64,000 nt of DNA from CAVZOY01 sp963777095 (GTDB lineage Bacteria; Actinomycetota; Actinomycetes; Mycobacteriales; Geodermatophilaceae): the NCBI GenBank assembly GCA_963777095.1, contig CAVZOY010000001.1, positions 248,001 through 312,000 of the forward strand, written 5' to 3'. A program made the position numbers and the translations under genes. Shown piece after piece: positions 11,651-25,697 of the stretch. The notes beneath the pieces were generated by a model, which saw nothing but the letters and a program-made list of their open reading frames with translations, made no database searches and was not told where the DNA came from. Each line of letters begins with the position of its first letter. Position 1 is the stretch's first letter.

Positions 11651-12927
11651 ACGACGTGATCGACGACCTGCACCGCCGTGGGCTCATCGCCCAGAGCACC
11701 GACGAGACGGCCCTGCGCAAGCACCTTGCCGACGGTCCGGTCACCTACTACTGCGGCTTCGACCCCACCGCGCCGAGCCTGCACGTCGGCAGCCTGCTGC
11801 AGTTCATGGTCCTGCGGGCGCTGCAGCGGGCGGGGCACCGGCCGGTCGTCCTCGTCGGCGGGGCGACCGGGCTCATCGGTGACCCGCGGCCCACCGCCGA
11901 GCGGCAGCTGAACGACCCCACGGTCGTCGAGAGCTGGGTGGCCAGCATCCGCCGCCAGGTGGCGCCGTTTCTCGACCTGCCCGCGGAGCGGAACGGCCTC
12001 GAGCCGCCGGTCTACGTCGACAACCTCGAGTGGACGGCGCCCCTGACGGCGATCGACTTCCTGCGCGACCTGGGCAAGCACTTCCGGGTCGGCCGGATGC
12101 TGGCCAAGGAGGCCGTCGCCGCACGGCTCAGCTCCGAGGCCGGCATCAGCTACACCGAGTTCAGCTACCAGATCCTGCAGGCCAACGACTACCGCGAGCT
12201 GTTCTCACGGCACGGGGTCACGCTGCAGACCGGCGGTTCGGACCAGTGGGGCAACCTCACCGCCGGCATCGATCTGGTGCGCCGGACGGAGGGCGCGGGG
12301 GTCCACGCGCTGGCCACGCCTCTGGTCACGAAGGCCGACGGGACCAAGTTCGGCAAGTCGGAGTCCGGCACGATCTGGCTGGACCCGTCACTGACCTCGC
12401 CCTACGCGTTCTTCCAGTTCTGGCTCAACGCCGACGACGCCGACGCGCGCACCTGGCTGCCGCTGTTCTCGGAGCGGCCGGGCGAGGAGGTGGAGGCGCT
12501 GATCGCGGAGAGCATCGAGCGTCCCGCCGGCCGGGCAGCGCAGCGGGCGCTGGCCGAGGAGCTCACGCTGCTCGTGCACGGTGCGGACGAGCTCCGGCAG
12601 GCCGAGGCGGCCGGCCGCGCGCTGTTCGGTCGCGACGACCTCGGCGCACTCGGTGCCGAGACCCTCGGTGCCGCGCTCGAGGAGGCGGGCAGCGTGACCG
12701 TCTCCGGCGACCTGCCGACGATCGCGGCGCTCCTGCAGCAGACCGGGCTGGTGAGCAGCCTCTCCGAGGCCCGGCGCACGGTGAAGGAGGGCGGCGCGTA
12801 CGTGAACAACGAGCGCGTCACCGACGCCGAGGCGGTGCCGGAGGAGTCCGCCTGGCTGCCCGGGGGATGGCTCGTGCTGCGTCGCGGGAAGCGGTCCATC
12901 GCCGGCGTCCGGCGGGCCGGAGGCTGA
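11647..12927 (+). CDS. tyrS: Tyrosyl-tRNA synthetase
   Basis: Class I aminoacyl-tRNA synthetase, 426 aa. The HIGH-like motif is DPTAPSLHVGSLLQ near residue 42 and the KMSKS-like motif is TKFGKSESG near residue 235. The tyrosine pocket is represented by YQILQANDYRELF and GGSDQWGNLTAGIDL. A C-terminal S4 RNA-binding domain follows (TVKEGGAYVNNERV). The GTG start is in GTGA overlap with the glycosylase gene. The gene ends about 37 bases before the rRNA promoter. The reading frame is clean. Confidence 0.97.
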   Translation: MNDVIDDLHRRGLIAQSTDETALRKHLADGPVTYYCGFDPTAPSLHVGSLLQFMVLRALQRAGHRPVVLVGGATGLIGDPRPTAERQLNDPTVVESWVASIRRQVAPFLDLPAERNGLEPPVYVDNLEWTAPLTAIDFLRDLGKHFRVGRMLAKEAVAARLSSEAGISYTEFSYQILQANDYRELFSRHGVTLQTGGSDQWGNLTAGIDLVRRTEGAGVHALATPLVTKADGTKFGKSESGTIWLDPSLTSPYAFFQFWLNADDADARTWLPLFSERPGEEVEALIAESIERPAGRAAQRALAEELTLLVHGADELRQAEAAGRALFGRDDLGALGAETLGAALEEAGSVTVSGDLPTIAALLQQTGLVSSLSEARRTVKEGGAYVNNERVTDAEAVPEESAWLPGGWLVLRRGKRSIAGVRRAGG

Positions 12928-12963
12928 CCTGGCCGCGGGTGTCGGGCGTCACGACGTCGCGGT

Positions 12964-12992
12964 TTGACACGACCTGTCCCCGGACCTAACTT
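12964..12992 (+). promoter_or_regulatory. Likely sigma-A promoter of the rRNA operon
   Basis: A consensus -35 TTGACA (12964-12969) and a -10 TAACTT (12987-12992) are separated by exactly 17 bases. They lie about 280 bases upstream of the 16S gene, immediately after tyrS. This is the best core promoter in the window. The rest of 12928-13267 holds the transcribed leader and no gene. Confidence 0.75.
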
Positions 12993-13124
12993 GGTCGATG
13001 CGCCGGACGCGCCCGTAAGGGCAGCGGCCAGACCCCCCGGGGAGCTGGCCCCCGCGGACGGCGTAAGGTGGACAAGCCGCTGACGATGAAGCCCGAGAGG
13101 GTGGAGTTGTTGTGCGTCCGCTCT

Positions 13125-13139
13125 TTGAGAACTCAACAG
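13125..13139 (+). promoter_or_regulatory. boxA-like antitermination element in the rRNA leader
   Basis: The sequence TTGAGAACTCAACAG resembles the leader boxA found in actinobacterial rRNA operons, where Nus factors prevent premature termination. A variant, TTGAGAACTGCACAG, recurs in the 16S-23S spacer at 15167-15181. The repetition before both large rRNAs supports a functional role, but the assignment is by resemblance. Confidence 0.55.
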
Positions 13140-13267
13140 CGTGCCGAAAGTCAGTGCCAAGTAATACCCCGTCCCCGGGCCGCCTGTGGTGGTGTTCGGG
13201 GTGGGATTCCTTTGGTTGATTGATTCCGTGAGTGTCAGCTCGCGGTTCTCAGCCGGTATCAGATCAT

Positions 13268-18404
<5,137 letters not shown>

Positions 18405-18452
18405 ACCACCCACCCCGGTGGCGGCCCGGCAAACACGAAGAAGACTTGATGT

Positions 18453-18487
18453 CTCGCGTCCACTGTGCGGTATCTGAACCAACAACC
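18453..18487 (+). ncRNA. Right arm of the 23S rRNA processing stem
   Basis: Complementary to 15158-15191 across the whole 23S gene, with the perfectly matched core CTCGCGTCCACTGTGC and a second matched block AACCAACAACC. It closes the long-range stem from which pre-23S would be cut. It is followed directly by a local hairpin in the 23S-5S spacer. Confidence 0.8.
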
Positions 18488-18489
18488 AC

Positions 18490-18557
18490 ACGCACCTCCG
18501 GTGAGGAACCGGAAAGGTGTGTGGAAGCACTATTCCGGTTCCCCACCGGAGGTGCGT
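18490..18557 (+). repeat. 24-bp inverted repeat in the 23S-5S spacer
   Basis: The arms 18490-18513 and 18534-18557 are complementary over 24 bases with one mismatch, leaving a 20-base loop. The left arm starts ACGCACCTCCGGTG and the right arm ends CACCGGAGGTGCGT. The hairpin fills almost all the space between the 23S processing stem and the 5S gene. It is probably a structured spacer or a second processing substrate; no T-run follows, so it is not a classical terminator. Confidence 0.8.
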
Positions 18558-18570
18558 ACAGGTTCACAGC

Positions 18571-18689
18571 GTTACGGCGGCCATGGCGAGAGGGAAACGC
18601 CCGGCAACATTCCGAACCCGGAAGCTAAGCCTCTCAGCGCCGATGGTACTGCCCTGGAGACGGGGTGGGAGAGTAGGACGCCGCCGGAC
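18571..18689 (+). rRNA. rrf: 5S ribosomal RNA
   Basis: About 119 bases. The terminal helix pairs GTTACGGCGGCC with the GACGCCGCCGGAC end. Internal landmarks CCCGGCAACATTCCGAACCC and GGTGGGAGAGTAGGACGCCG are those of bacterial 5S rRNA. It completes the single rRNA operon in the window. Ends are approximate. Confidence 0.95.
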
Positions 18690-18700
18690 AACCATTCACG

Positions 18701-18741
18701 AACGGGGGTCAGAGCTACGGCTCTGGCCCCCGTTCGTTTTT
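18701..18741 (+). terminator. Intrinsic terminator of the rRNA operon
   Basis: A 15-bp stem (18701-18715, AACGGGGGTCAGAGC, paired with 18720-18734 and containing one G-T wobble) closes a TACG tetraloop. A run of five T (18737-18741) follows. It lies 12 bases beyond the 5S gene and is a textbook rho-independent terminator. Confidence 0.92.
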
Positions 18742-18790
18742 GTCTCTCCCATGCGACGGATTGCGTCGCGACTCTCGAGGTGCACCAGTC

Positions 18791-20746
18791 ATGACAGGAC
18801 CACGACGCGGCAGCGGCTCGACCGGCGACGGTCGACCGCGTGGCGGCAGTGCAGGTCGTGGCGACCGGTCCACCGGGCGCCCCCCGCGGCCGGCCGACGG
18901 ATCCCGTGGGCGCCCCCGTCCGGGCGAGCAGGCGTCGAGCGGCCGCCGCGACGACCGCGATCGCGATGCCCAGGCCGGAACCTGGCGGAACCGACGCCCG
19001 GACCGCGATCAAGGCCGCGGCTCCCAGGCCGGCGGCACGGGGCGGGACCACAGTCCTCGGAACGATCAGCGCGGCAGCGGATCGTCGTCCGGCTCGTGGC
19101 AGAACCGAGGGGCCCGCGACGACCGACCCGGGGCTGGCGGGCAGACGGGTGCCTGGCGCGACCGGTCTCCTCGAGATGATCAGCGCGGCGGAGGGGCGTC
19201 GTCCGGGTCGTGGCGCGACCGCGGTCCGCGTGACGACCAGCGCGGCGGCGGATCGCCGTCCGGGGCGTGGCGCGATCGGCGTCCGCAGGGCGAGGACCGC
19301 GGCCGTGCGTCGCGGCCGCCGGCGGGTCAGGACCGGAGCGCCGGCACAGGTTCCTGGCGGGACCGCCGGCCCGACCGCCCCCAGCGGGCCGCTGATCAGC
19401 GTGGCGAGCGCTCGAGCGGCGGCACCGACGACCGCTCGTCGTGGCGCGAGCGCCGTCCGCAGCGTGCGGGGGAGGACCGTCCGTCCGGCGCCGGGCAGCG
19501 GGACGCCTCCGGAGCTCGGGGACGTCCGCCCGTCGCAGGCCGGCCCGATCGTGTGGGTCGACCGGACCGCGCCGGCCGACCGGACCGCCCAGGTCGTCCC
19601 GATCGGGGCGGGCGCCCGGAGACAGGCGGTCGTCCCGACCGTGTGCGCGACGAGCGCTCGGCCCAGCGACGCGCGTCCGGTGCCGAAGGCGCGTGGCAGG
19701 AGCGTCGCCCCCAGCGGGAGAACCCTCAGCGGGCGGAGTGGCGCGATCGTGCGCCGCGTGAAGGGCGTCCCGCGCAGTCCCGCCCGCGCGCGAACGACCG
19801 CGGCCCCCGGGGCACCGACCGCGCCGCGGCGCAACGGCCCGACCGCCGGCCACCGCTGCCGGCCGGACCGGAGATCCCCGAGTGGGCCGACCCGAGCGAA
19901 CTGGACCCGGCGGTCCGTTCGTCGCTGCGTGGCCTCGACCCGCGCAACGCCGAACGGGTGGCGGGCCATCTCGTCGCAGCGGGCACGCTCGTCGACGAGG
20001 ACCCCGAGGCCGCGCTCGCGCACGCCCGAGCCGCCCGCGACCGCGCATCCCGCGTCGCCGCCGTTCGTGAGGCGGTCGGCGTGGCCGCGTACCACGCCGG
20101 CGACTTCGCCGAGGCGGCCCGCGAGCTGCGTGCGTACCGGCGGATGAGCGGTGACACGGGCTATCGCGCGGTGCTCGCCGACTGCGAGCGTGCCCTGGGC
20201 CGGCCCGAGGTGGCGCTGCGGCTCGTCGCCGAGGCGCTGGGCGACCATCCGGACGACGAGGAGGCCACCGAGCTGCGCCTCGTCGAGGCCGGTGCCCGCC
20301 GCGACCTGGGGGAGGCCGCCTCCGCCCGTCTCGTTCTCGAGGACGCGCTGGGCCGTCGTGCACGACCCGAGGACCTCGACGCCTCGGACCCCGGCCGTCT
20401 GCGGCTGGCCGTCGCGTACGCCGACCTGCTCCGCGCCGAGGGGCAGGAGGACGAGGCCGAGCGCTGGACGGCCGCCGTCACCGAGCTGGCACCCGAACTG
20501 GTCGAGGACGCCGACGAGCGACTGGGCGTGATCTTCGACGAGGAGGAGATCGAGGTGGACGCCGCCGACGAGGAGCGGCTGCCCGAGCCGCTCCCGGACG
20601 CGGACGACGACGTCGACGACGATTCCTCCGGCCCGGGGACCGATGCGCTGAGCTTCGCCGACGAGGTCGAGGCCGAGGTGGCCGAGCTCCTCGGCGAGGT
20701 CCCCGGATCCGAGGGTGACGACAAGGGGAGCGACTCCGAGCACTGA
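18791..20746 (+). CDS. TPR protein with a long disordered Arg/Gly/Asp-rich N-terminal half
   Basis: 651 aa. The first ~360 residues are low-complexity and predicted disordered. They are built from loose repeats around WRDRGPRDDQRGGG (about four copies, 19.03-19.30 kb) and tandem GRPDR units (19.53-19.65 kb). From about residue 365 a helical TPR-like region follows, beginning PEWADPSELDPAVRSSLRGL and continuing through LAHARAARDRA and AYHAGDFAEAARELRAYR, with an acidic tail (EEEIEVDAADEE). There is no signal peptide or membrane segment, so it should be cytoplasmic. Arg/Gly/Asp-rich tails often bind RNA, and the gene sits directly after the rRNA terminator; an RNA- or ribosome-linked role is inference. 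ATG 18791 is the first start after the rRNA terminator. Confidence 0.8.
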   Translation: MTGPRRGSGSTGDGRPRGGSAGRGDRSTGRPPRPADGSRGRPRPGEQASSGRRDDRDRDAQAGTWRNRRPDRDQGRGSQAGGTGRDHSPRNDQRGSGSSSGSWQNRGARDDRPGAGGQTGAWRDRSPRDDQRGGGASSGSWRDRGPRDDQRGGGSPSGAWRDRRPQGEDRGRASRPPAGQDRSAGTGSWRDRRPDRPQRAADQRGERSSGGTDDRSSWRERRPQRAGEDRPSGAGQRDASGARGRPPVAGRPDRVGRPDRAGRPDRPGRPDRGGRPETGGRPDRVRDERSAQRRASGAEGAWQERRPQRENPQRAEWRDRAPREGRPAQSRPRANDRGPRGTDRAAAQRPDRRPPLPAGPEIPEWADPSELDPAVRSSLRGLDPRNAERVAGHLVAAGTLVDEDPEAALAHARAARDRASRVAAVREAVGVAAYHAGDFAEAARELRAYRRMSGDTGYRAVLADCERALGRPEVALRLVAEALGDHPDDEEATELRLVEAGARRDLGEAASARLVLEDALGRRARPEDLDASDPGRLRLAVAYADLLRAEGQEDEAERWTAAVTELAPELVEDADERLGVIFDEEEIEVDAADEERLPEPLPDADDDVDDDSSGPGTDALSFADEVEAEVAELLGEVPGSEGDDKGSDSEH

Positions 20747-20845
20747 GCTCTGACGGTTCGGCTCGGCCTGTCCACACGCCGGCCCGGAGTCCACAGATGC
20801 GCCGCGGCCATGGGCTCCGCGCCGGCCGCCCACGAGGCTCGCTGC

Positions 20846-21205
20846 ATGAGCGTGGCAGTGATCGACCGCAACGACGTCGTGCTCCGTGGGCGGCTCTCCG
20901 CCCCCGCAGAGCTGCGCACCCTGCCCAGCGGGGACGCCCTCATCACCTTCCGGCTGGTGATCCGACGGCCGGAACCGCGGGCGCGTGGCCAGTCCGTCGA
21001 CGTGCTGAGCTGCATCAGCTACGACCGCGCCCTCCAGCGCCGGGTCGCGGCGTGGCAGCCCGGTGACGTCGTGCAGGTCGAGGGGGCGCTGCAGCGCCGG
21101 TTCTGGCGCACCGGGGCGGGAACCGCCTCGGTCTGCGAGGTGAACTGCCGCCGCGGCCGCAAGGTGCCGCGTGCGGGGTCGAAGGACGCCGAGCAGACGG
21201 CGTGA
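20846..21205 (+). CDS. Small single-stranded DNA-binding protein (SSB family OB fold)
   Basis: 119 aa OB-fold protein. The N-terminal strand NDVVLRGRLSAPAELRTLPS and the segment GDALITFRLVIRR match SSB, as does DVVQVEGALQRRFWRTG. It lacks the long Gly-rich linker and acidic C-terminal tip of the essential SSB, so it is more likely an accessory SSB or PriB-like paralogue. ATG 20846 (MSVAVIDRNDVV) is preferred over upstream ATG 20810 because the family alignment begins there and a weak GAGG lies upstream. It is separated by 99 bases from the TPR gene and is convergent with the DUF1015 gene. Confidence 0.85.
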   Translation: MSVAVIDRNDVVLRGRLSAPAELRTLPSGDALITFRLVIRRPEPRARGQSVDVLSCISYDRALQRRVAAWQPGDVVQVEGALQRRFWRTGAGTASVCEVNCRRGRKVPRAGSKDAEQTA

Positions 21206-21219
21206 TCCCGGGAGTCGGG

Positions 21220-22560
21220 TCAGCCCTCGAGCGGTCGCAGGACCAGGCCGGTGCGCGGCTTCGGCACGAACAGGGTGGACTTGCGTGGCATGCGCGCACC
21301 GGCCCGCGCGACCGCTGCGACGTCGCCGGGGGAGGGCGCACGGAGCAGCAGCGCGGTGCCGCCGCGGTCCCCCGCCTCGCGCAGTGCCGTGGCGATGTCG
21401 TGCGCGATGACCACCGACTCCGGCTCGTCGGGCAGGTGCCACAGCCGGTCGACCAGCCCGTGGTGGGCGAGGACCACGTCCAGGTGGCGCCACGCGGCCG
21501 GCGCCTCGTGCGGCACCGCGGCGGCGAGCTCGGCGGTCGGCCGGCACAGGCCGACCAGACGGGCACCGGCACCGAGCAGGAACGACCCCGCCGGGGCATC
21601 GGCCAGCCACGCGCGCGCCGCGCCGACGGGACCGGCGGGTCCGTCGGCGGGCACGTCGACCACGTCGGCGAAGCCCCGACGGGCCGCCGTCAGTGCGGCG
21701 TCCAGCGCGAGGTCGGGCAGCACGCGGTGGATGGCCTCCACGCGCAGCCCGCCCGCGCCGCTCGAGGTCACCAGCGCGAGCACCGCGTCGGACCCGGCGA
21801 CGTCGGGCGCGCTCCGGTGGTGGGCCTGCGCGGCCGCGAAGCGGTGGTGGCCGTCCGCGATGACCGCCCGGGTGCGCCCGAGGGCGGCTCGCACGTCCGT
21901 GAGCAGGACCGGGTCCGTCAGCCGCCAGAGCCGGTGCCGCACCCCGTCGTCGTCGGCGACCTCGATCGTCGGTCTTCCGTCCCGGGCCTGGTCGACGAGC
22001 CGAGGAAGGTCGGGGTCGGGGTCGTGGGCCAGCACGATCGGCTCGAGGTCCGTGCGGGTCGCCGCCAGCAGCGCGCGACGGCCTTCGACGGCCGGGGCGT
22101 AGGTGTCCTCGTGCGGCAGGACCGCCACGGAGCCGGCCGCCGGAAGGCCGACGGCCCCCAGCCAGCCCACGGTGGCGGGGAGGTCGTCGGGCGGAGTCAA
22201 CTCGTAGAGCCACAGCGCCGGGGTGTCGTCCTGCACCAGGACGCCCTCCTGCGTCCAGCTCCGCAGCGTCGCGGCGGCCAGGGCGGCGGACCGCTCGGCG
22301 GCCGGGCGGTCGTCCGTGCCGGAAGGTGTGTCGCCGGCCGCCACCGGCACGTCGCCGTCGCCGCGCGGCAGGATGAGGCGGACGATGTTGTACGGATCAG
22401 CGGCAGCCAGCCGCTCGCGGCCGTCCGGGGTCACCAGGTCGTACGCGGGGGAGCTGACCCGGGCCAGGTGCCCGGGGTCGCGCTGCCGGTAGGTGAGCGC
22501 CCGGAACGCGCGGACCTCCAGTCCCGTCGGAGCGGGCAGGCGGACGTCCGGCAGGGGCAC
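21220..22560 (-). CDS. DUF1015 family protein
   Basis: 446 aa soluble protein. Family marks include FRALTYRQRDPGHLARVSSP near the N terminus, AADPYNIVRLILPRGD, and the strongly conserved ADGHHRFAAAQAHH in the middle. DUF1015 proteins are widespread and sometimes annotated as SerK-like kinases (free serine kinase) in archaea. The bacterial role is not settled and I do not assign one. GTG 22560 is chosen because it precedes PLPDVRLPAPTGLEVRAFRA, where similarity to the family starts. It is transcribed divergently from the small TPR gene. Confidence 0.85.
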   Translation of the reverse strand: MPLPDVRLPAPTGLEVRAFRALTYRQRDPGHLARVSSPAYDLVTPDGRERLAAADPYNIVRLILPRGDGDVPVAAGDTPSGTDDRPAAERSAALAAATLRSWTQEGVLVQDDTPALWLYELTPPDDLPATVGWLGAVGLPAAGSVAVLPHEDTYAPAVEGRRALLAATRTDLEPIVLAHDPDPDLPRLVDQARDGRPTIEVADDDGVRHRLWRLTDPVLLTDVRAALGRTRAVIADGHHRFAAAQAHHRSAPDVAGSDAVLALVTSSGAGGLRVEAIHRVLPDLALDAALTAARRGFADVVDVPADGPAGPVGAARAWLADAPAGSFLLGAGARLVGLCRPTAELAAAVPHEAPAAWRHLDVVLAHHGLVDRLWHLPDEPESVVIAHDIATALREAGDRGGTALLLRAPSPGDVAAVARAGARMPRKSTLFVPKPRTGLVLRPLEG

Positions 22561-22647
22561 GACGGGAATGGTAGGAGTGTCCGGCTCCCGCACGGGGCGG
22601 CCGGGGACGACCGGCCGCGGGGGTCGACGCCCGGGGGAGGAGAGCGC

Positions 22648-23043
22648 GTGACCGAGACCGGCACGCCCGACGGCAGCGTGTACGACTGGTACCACCGCGG
22701 GCTGCAGCTGCTCGGCGAGCGCAACCCCGAGGCGGCCGCGACGCTGCTCGCCCGTGCCGCGGAGGCCGAACCGGACTCCCGCAGCATCCTCGAGGCCCTG
22801 GCCCGCGCCCAGTACGACGCCGGGCGCTACGCCGACGCCATCGAGAGCTTCACCCGCCTCATCGCGGTCAACCCGACCGACGACTACGCGCACTTCGGCC
22901 TCGGCCTCGCCGCCAGCCGGGCCGGCGCACTGAGCCTGGCGGCCGAGCACCTGGCACTCGCCGCGGCGATGCGCCCCGACCTGCACCACTACGCCCAGGC
23001 GCTGCGGGGCGTCCGGGCCCGTCGGTCGGCGGGCCCGTCGTGA
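22648..23043 (+). CDS. Short tetratricopeptide-repeat protein
   Basis: 131 aa with three consecutive TPR-like helical pairs: YDWYHRGLQLLGERNPEAAA, ILEALARAQYDAGRYADAIE and YAHFGLGLAASRAGALSLAA. There is no signal peptide. It corresponds in position and architecture to Rv1691 of M. tuberculosis, upstream of the HAD phosphatase. A strong ribosome site GGGGGAGGAGAG precedes GTG 22648. The stop overlaps the HAD gene (GTGA), so the two are co-translated. The function is probably as a binding partner; no ligand can be named. Confidence 0.82.
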   Translation: MTETGTPDGSVYDWYHRGLQLLGERNPEAAATLLARAAEAEPDSRSILEALARAQYDAGRYADAIESFTRLIAVNPTDDYAHFGLGLAASRAGALSLAAEHLALAAAMRPDLHHYAQALRGVRARRSAGPS

Positions 23044-24137
23044 GCGGGGACCCGGGCGCGAGCCCGTCCCTGCCGGCCCTGGCCGCGGGCTGCTCCGAGC
23101 CGCTCACCCGGCGCTACGACGTCGCGCTGCTCGACCTCGACGGCGTGGTCTACGTCGGGCCGGACGCCGTGCCCGACGTCCCCGCGGCCCTCGACGAGGT
23201 CCGGGCGGCCGGTATGCGGCTGGGATTCGTGACGAACAACGCGTCGCGCACCCCCGCCGAGGTCGCCGCGCACCTCACGGAGCTGGCCGTGCACGCCGAC
23301 CCCGACGACGTGATCACGAGTTCGCAGGCTGCCGCGTCCGTCGTCCGGGAGCGCTACGGGCCGGGTGCCCGCGTCCTGCCGGTCGGCGGTCCCGGGGTGG
23401 CCGCGGCGCTCACCGAGGCGGGGCTGACCGTCGTGCACCGGGCGGAGGACGAGCCGGTCGCCGTCGTGCAGGGCTACGGCCGCGAGGTCGGCTGGACCGC
23501 GCTGGCCGAGGCCGTCGTCGCCGTCCGGAGCGGAGCCCGGCACGTCGCCACCAACACCGATGCCACCATCCCGTCGCCGCGCGGACCGCTGCCCGGCAAC
23601 GGCGCGCTCGTCGGCGTCGTCGCCACCGTCACCGGTCAGGCGCCGCTCGTGACGGGCAAGCCGGACCCGGCGATGCACGCCGAGTGCGTCCGCCGCACCG
23701 GAGCGGTGCGCCCGCTGGTGGTGGGCGACCGGCTCGACACCGACATCGAGGGTGCCCGGCGCGCGGGGGCGGCCAGCCTGCTGGTCTTCACCGGCGTCAC
23801 CGATCCGGCCACGCTGCTCGCTGCGGCACCCGAGCACCGGCCCGACCTCCTCGCGCAGGACGCGGGAGGCCTGCTCGCCGTGCACCCGCCCGTGACCCAG
23901 GAGGCCCGGTCCTGGCGGTGCGGAGCCTGGACGGTCGCTGCCGGGGAGGCCGCCGGCGTCTTCGTGCTGCGGCACGACCGTCCGGCACGCGCGGACGACG
24001 ACGGGCTGGACGGCCTGCGGGCGCTGTGCGTCGCCGCGTGGGCGGGCGCGCCGCACGGCGCGGCCGACGTCCGCGTGCTCGCCGAGGGGCAACCGGCCGC
24101 GGCAGCGGTCGAGCGCTGGCGGTTACCGGCCGGCTGA
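23040..24137 (+). CDS. HAD-IIA phosphatase (NagD/glycerol-3-phosphate phosphatase type)
   Basis: 365 aa. The HAD motif I is VALLDLDGVVYVG near residue 30. Motif II is in GFVTNNASRTP, the motif III Lys in VTGKPDPAMH, and motif IV in VVGDRLDTDIEGARRAG. The cap position matches class IIA. Its syntenic counterpart Rv1692 has been described as a glycerol-3-phosphate phosphatase acting in lipid polar-head recycling, and the same activity is a reasonable guess here. About 80 extra residues at the C terminus (after AVHPPVTQE) form an additional domain. It overlaps the upstream TPR gene. Confidence 0.88.
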   Translation: MSGDPGASPSLPALAAGCSEPLTRRYDVALLDLDGVVYVGPDAVPDVPAALDEVRAAGMRLGFVTNNASRTPAEVAAHLTELAVHADPDDVITSSQAAASVVRERYGPGARVLPVGGPGVAAALTEAGLTVVHRAEDEPVAVVQGYGREVGWTALAEAVVAVRSGARHVATNTDATIPSPRGPLPGNGALVGVVATVTGQAPLVTGKPDPAMHAECVRRTGAVRPLVVGDRLDTDIEGARRAGAASLLVFTGVTDPATLLAAAPEHRPDLLAQDAGGLLAVHPPVTQEARSWRCGAWTVAAGEAAGVFVLRHDRPARADDDGLDGLRALCVAAWAGAPHGAADVRVLAEGQPAAAAVERWRLPAG

Positions 24138-24145
24138 CCGGGCTG

Positions 24146-24496
24146 TCAGAGCAGCGAGCGCAGCCGCAGGATGTCGCGGATCCCGGCGTCGAGCTTGAGC
24201 CGTCCCGACGACCAGGCCCTGGCGAACGACAGATCCCCGCGGGTGAGCTCCAGCAGGTCGTCGCTGGTCATCGTCAGGCGGATGTCGGCCTTGGGCACCG
24301 ACGGCCCGTCGGGCACCGCGTGCAGATCGCGGACGGCACCGGCCGACAGCCGGCCGAGGACCACCTGGTCGAGGTCGGTCAGCCGGCAGGACAGCGACCG
24401 GTCCAGGCCCGCCGCCGCCTTGTTCGACGCGATGGGGCCGAGGACCCCCTCCAGGGCGGCGATGCACTCGTCGATCGTGGCCACGCGGGCGTGCAC
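24146..24496 (-). CDS. SCP2 sterol-binding domain protein
   Basis: 116 aa single-domain protein. It fits the SCP2/sterol carrier fold in length and pattern: a helical start (IDECIAALEGVLG), a beta region (LSCRLTDLDQVVLGRL) and the C-terminal signature ADIRLTMTSDDLLELTRGDL with ARAWSSGRLKLDA. Such proteins bind hydrophobic ligands; the ligand is unknown. It is convergent with the HAD gene (8 bases between stops) and divergent from the small tlyA-linked gene. Confidence 0.85.
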   Translation of the reverse strand: MHARVATIDECIAALEGVLGPIASNKAAAGLDRSLSCRLTDLDQVVLGRLSAGAVRDLHAVPDGPSVPKADIRLTMTSDDLLELTRGDLSFARAWSSGRLKLDAGIRDILRLRSLL

Positions 24497-24603
24497 CTCG
24501 CAGAACTCGCAGGGACCGGTTGCGGACGCCGGACGCTACCGGCCGCAGGTCCCCCTGGCACGACGGACCCGTCCGCGCGGGGTTGGTCGACGCCCGCTGC
24601 CGG

Positions 24604-24609
24604 TAACCT
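24604..24609 (+). promoter_or_regulatory. Probable -10 box of the tlyA-nadK-recN operon
   Basis: TAACCT fits the actinobacterial TANNNT -10 pattern. It lies 61 bases upstream of the ATG at 24671, within the 174-base divergent gap after the SCP2 gene. No clear -35 is visible. Confidence 0.4.
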
Positions 24610-24670
24610 CGCGACCAGCAGCACGTGGCGGGGACACCGCCGCGGCACCCACCGCAGGGAGAAGCCACCG

Positions 24671-24879
24671 ATGACCGAGCCGAGCGCACCCCGACCGGTG
24701 CCGGGGCCGGATCGACCCGTGCCCGGCGCGGCCGCGCCGGCCGGCCCGGCGGACGAGCACGCCGCCGGGGAGGACCGCTACGCGGAGCTCGACGACCGGC
24801 CGGTCGCCGAGCACGTCGAGGTCTTCGAGACCGAGCACGCCCGCCTGCAGTCCGAGCTCGGCACCATCGACAGGGTCTG

Positions 24880-24880
<1 letters not shown>
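24671..24880 (+). CDS. Short conserved hypothetical protein upstream of tlyA
   Basis: 69 aa, strongly acidic, Pro/Ala-rich in its first half, with a helical C terminus (VAEHVEVFETEHARLQSELG). No catalytic motif. It occupies the position of Rv1693 between the HAD phosphatase and tlyA, and the helix-forming tail is the part that looks conserved. A good ribosome site (AGGGAGAAGCC) precedes ATG 24671. The stop overlaps the tlyA start (TGATG). Function unknown. Confidence 0.75.
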
Positions 24881-25686
<806 letters not shown>

Positions 25687-25697
25687 GAGGAACAGAC

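Noticed and set aside
19030..19660. Degenerate DNA repeats at 19.0-19.7 kb as a mobile or minisatellite element
   Set aside because: The periodicity follows the repeated protein motifs of the disordered TPR protein and stays in frame throughout.
18572..22213. 1213-codon open frame on the minus strand
   Set aside because: It runs antisense through 5S rRNA, the TPR gene and SSB, and shares frame with the DUF1015 gene only at its end. It is a typical GC-rich shadow with Arg/Gly-rich composition.
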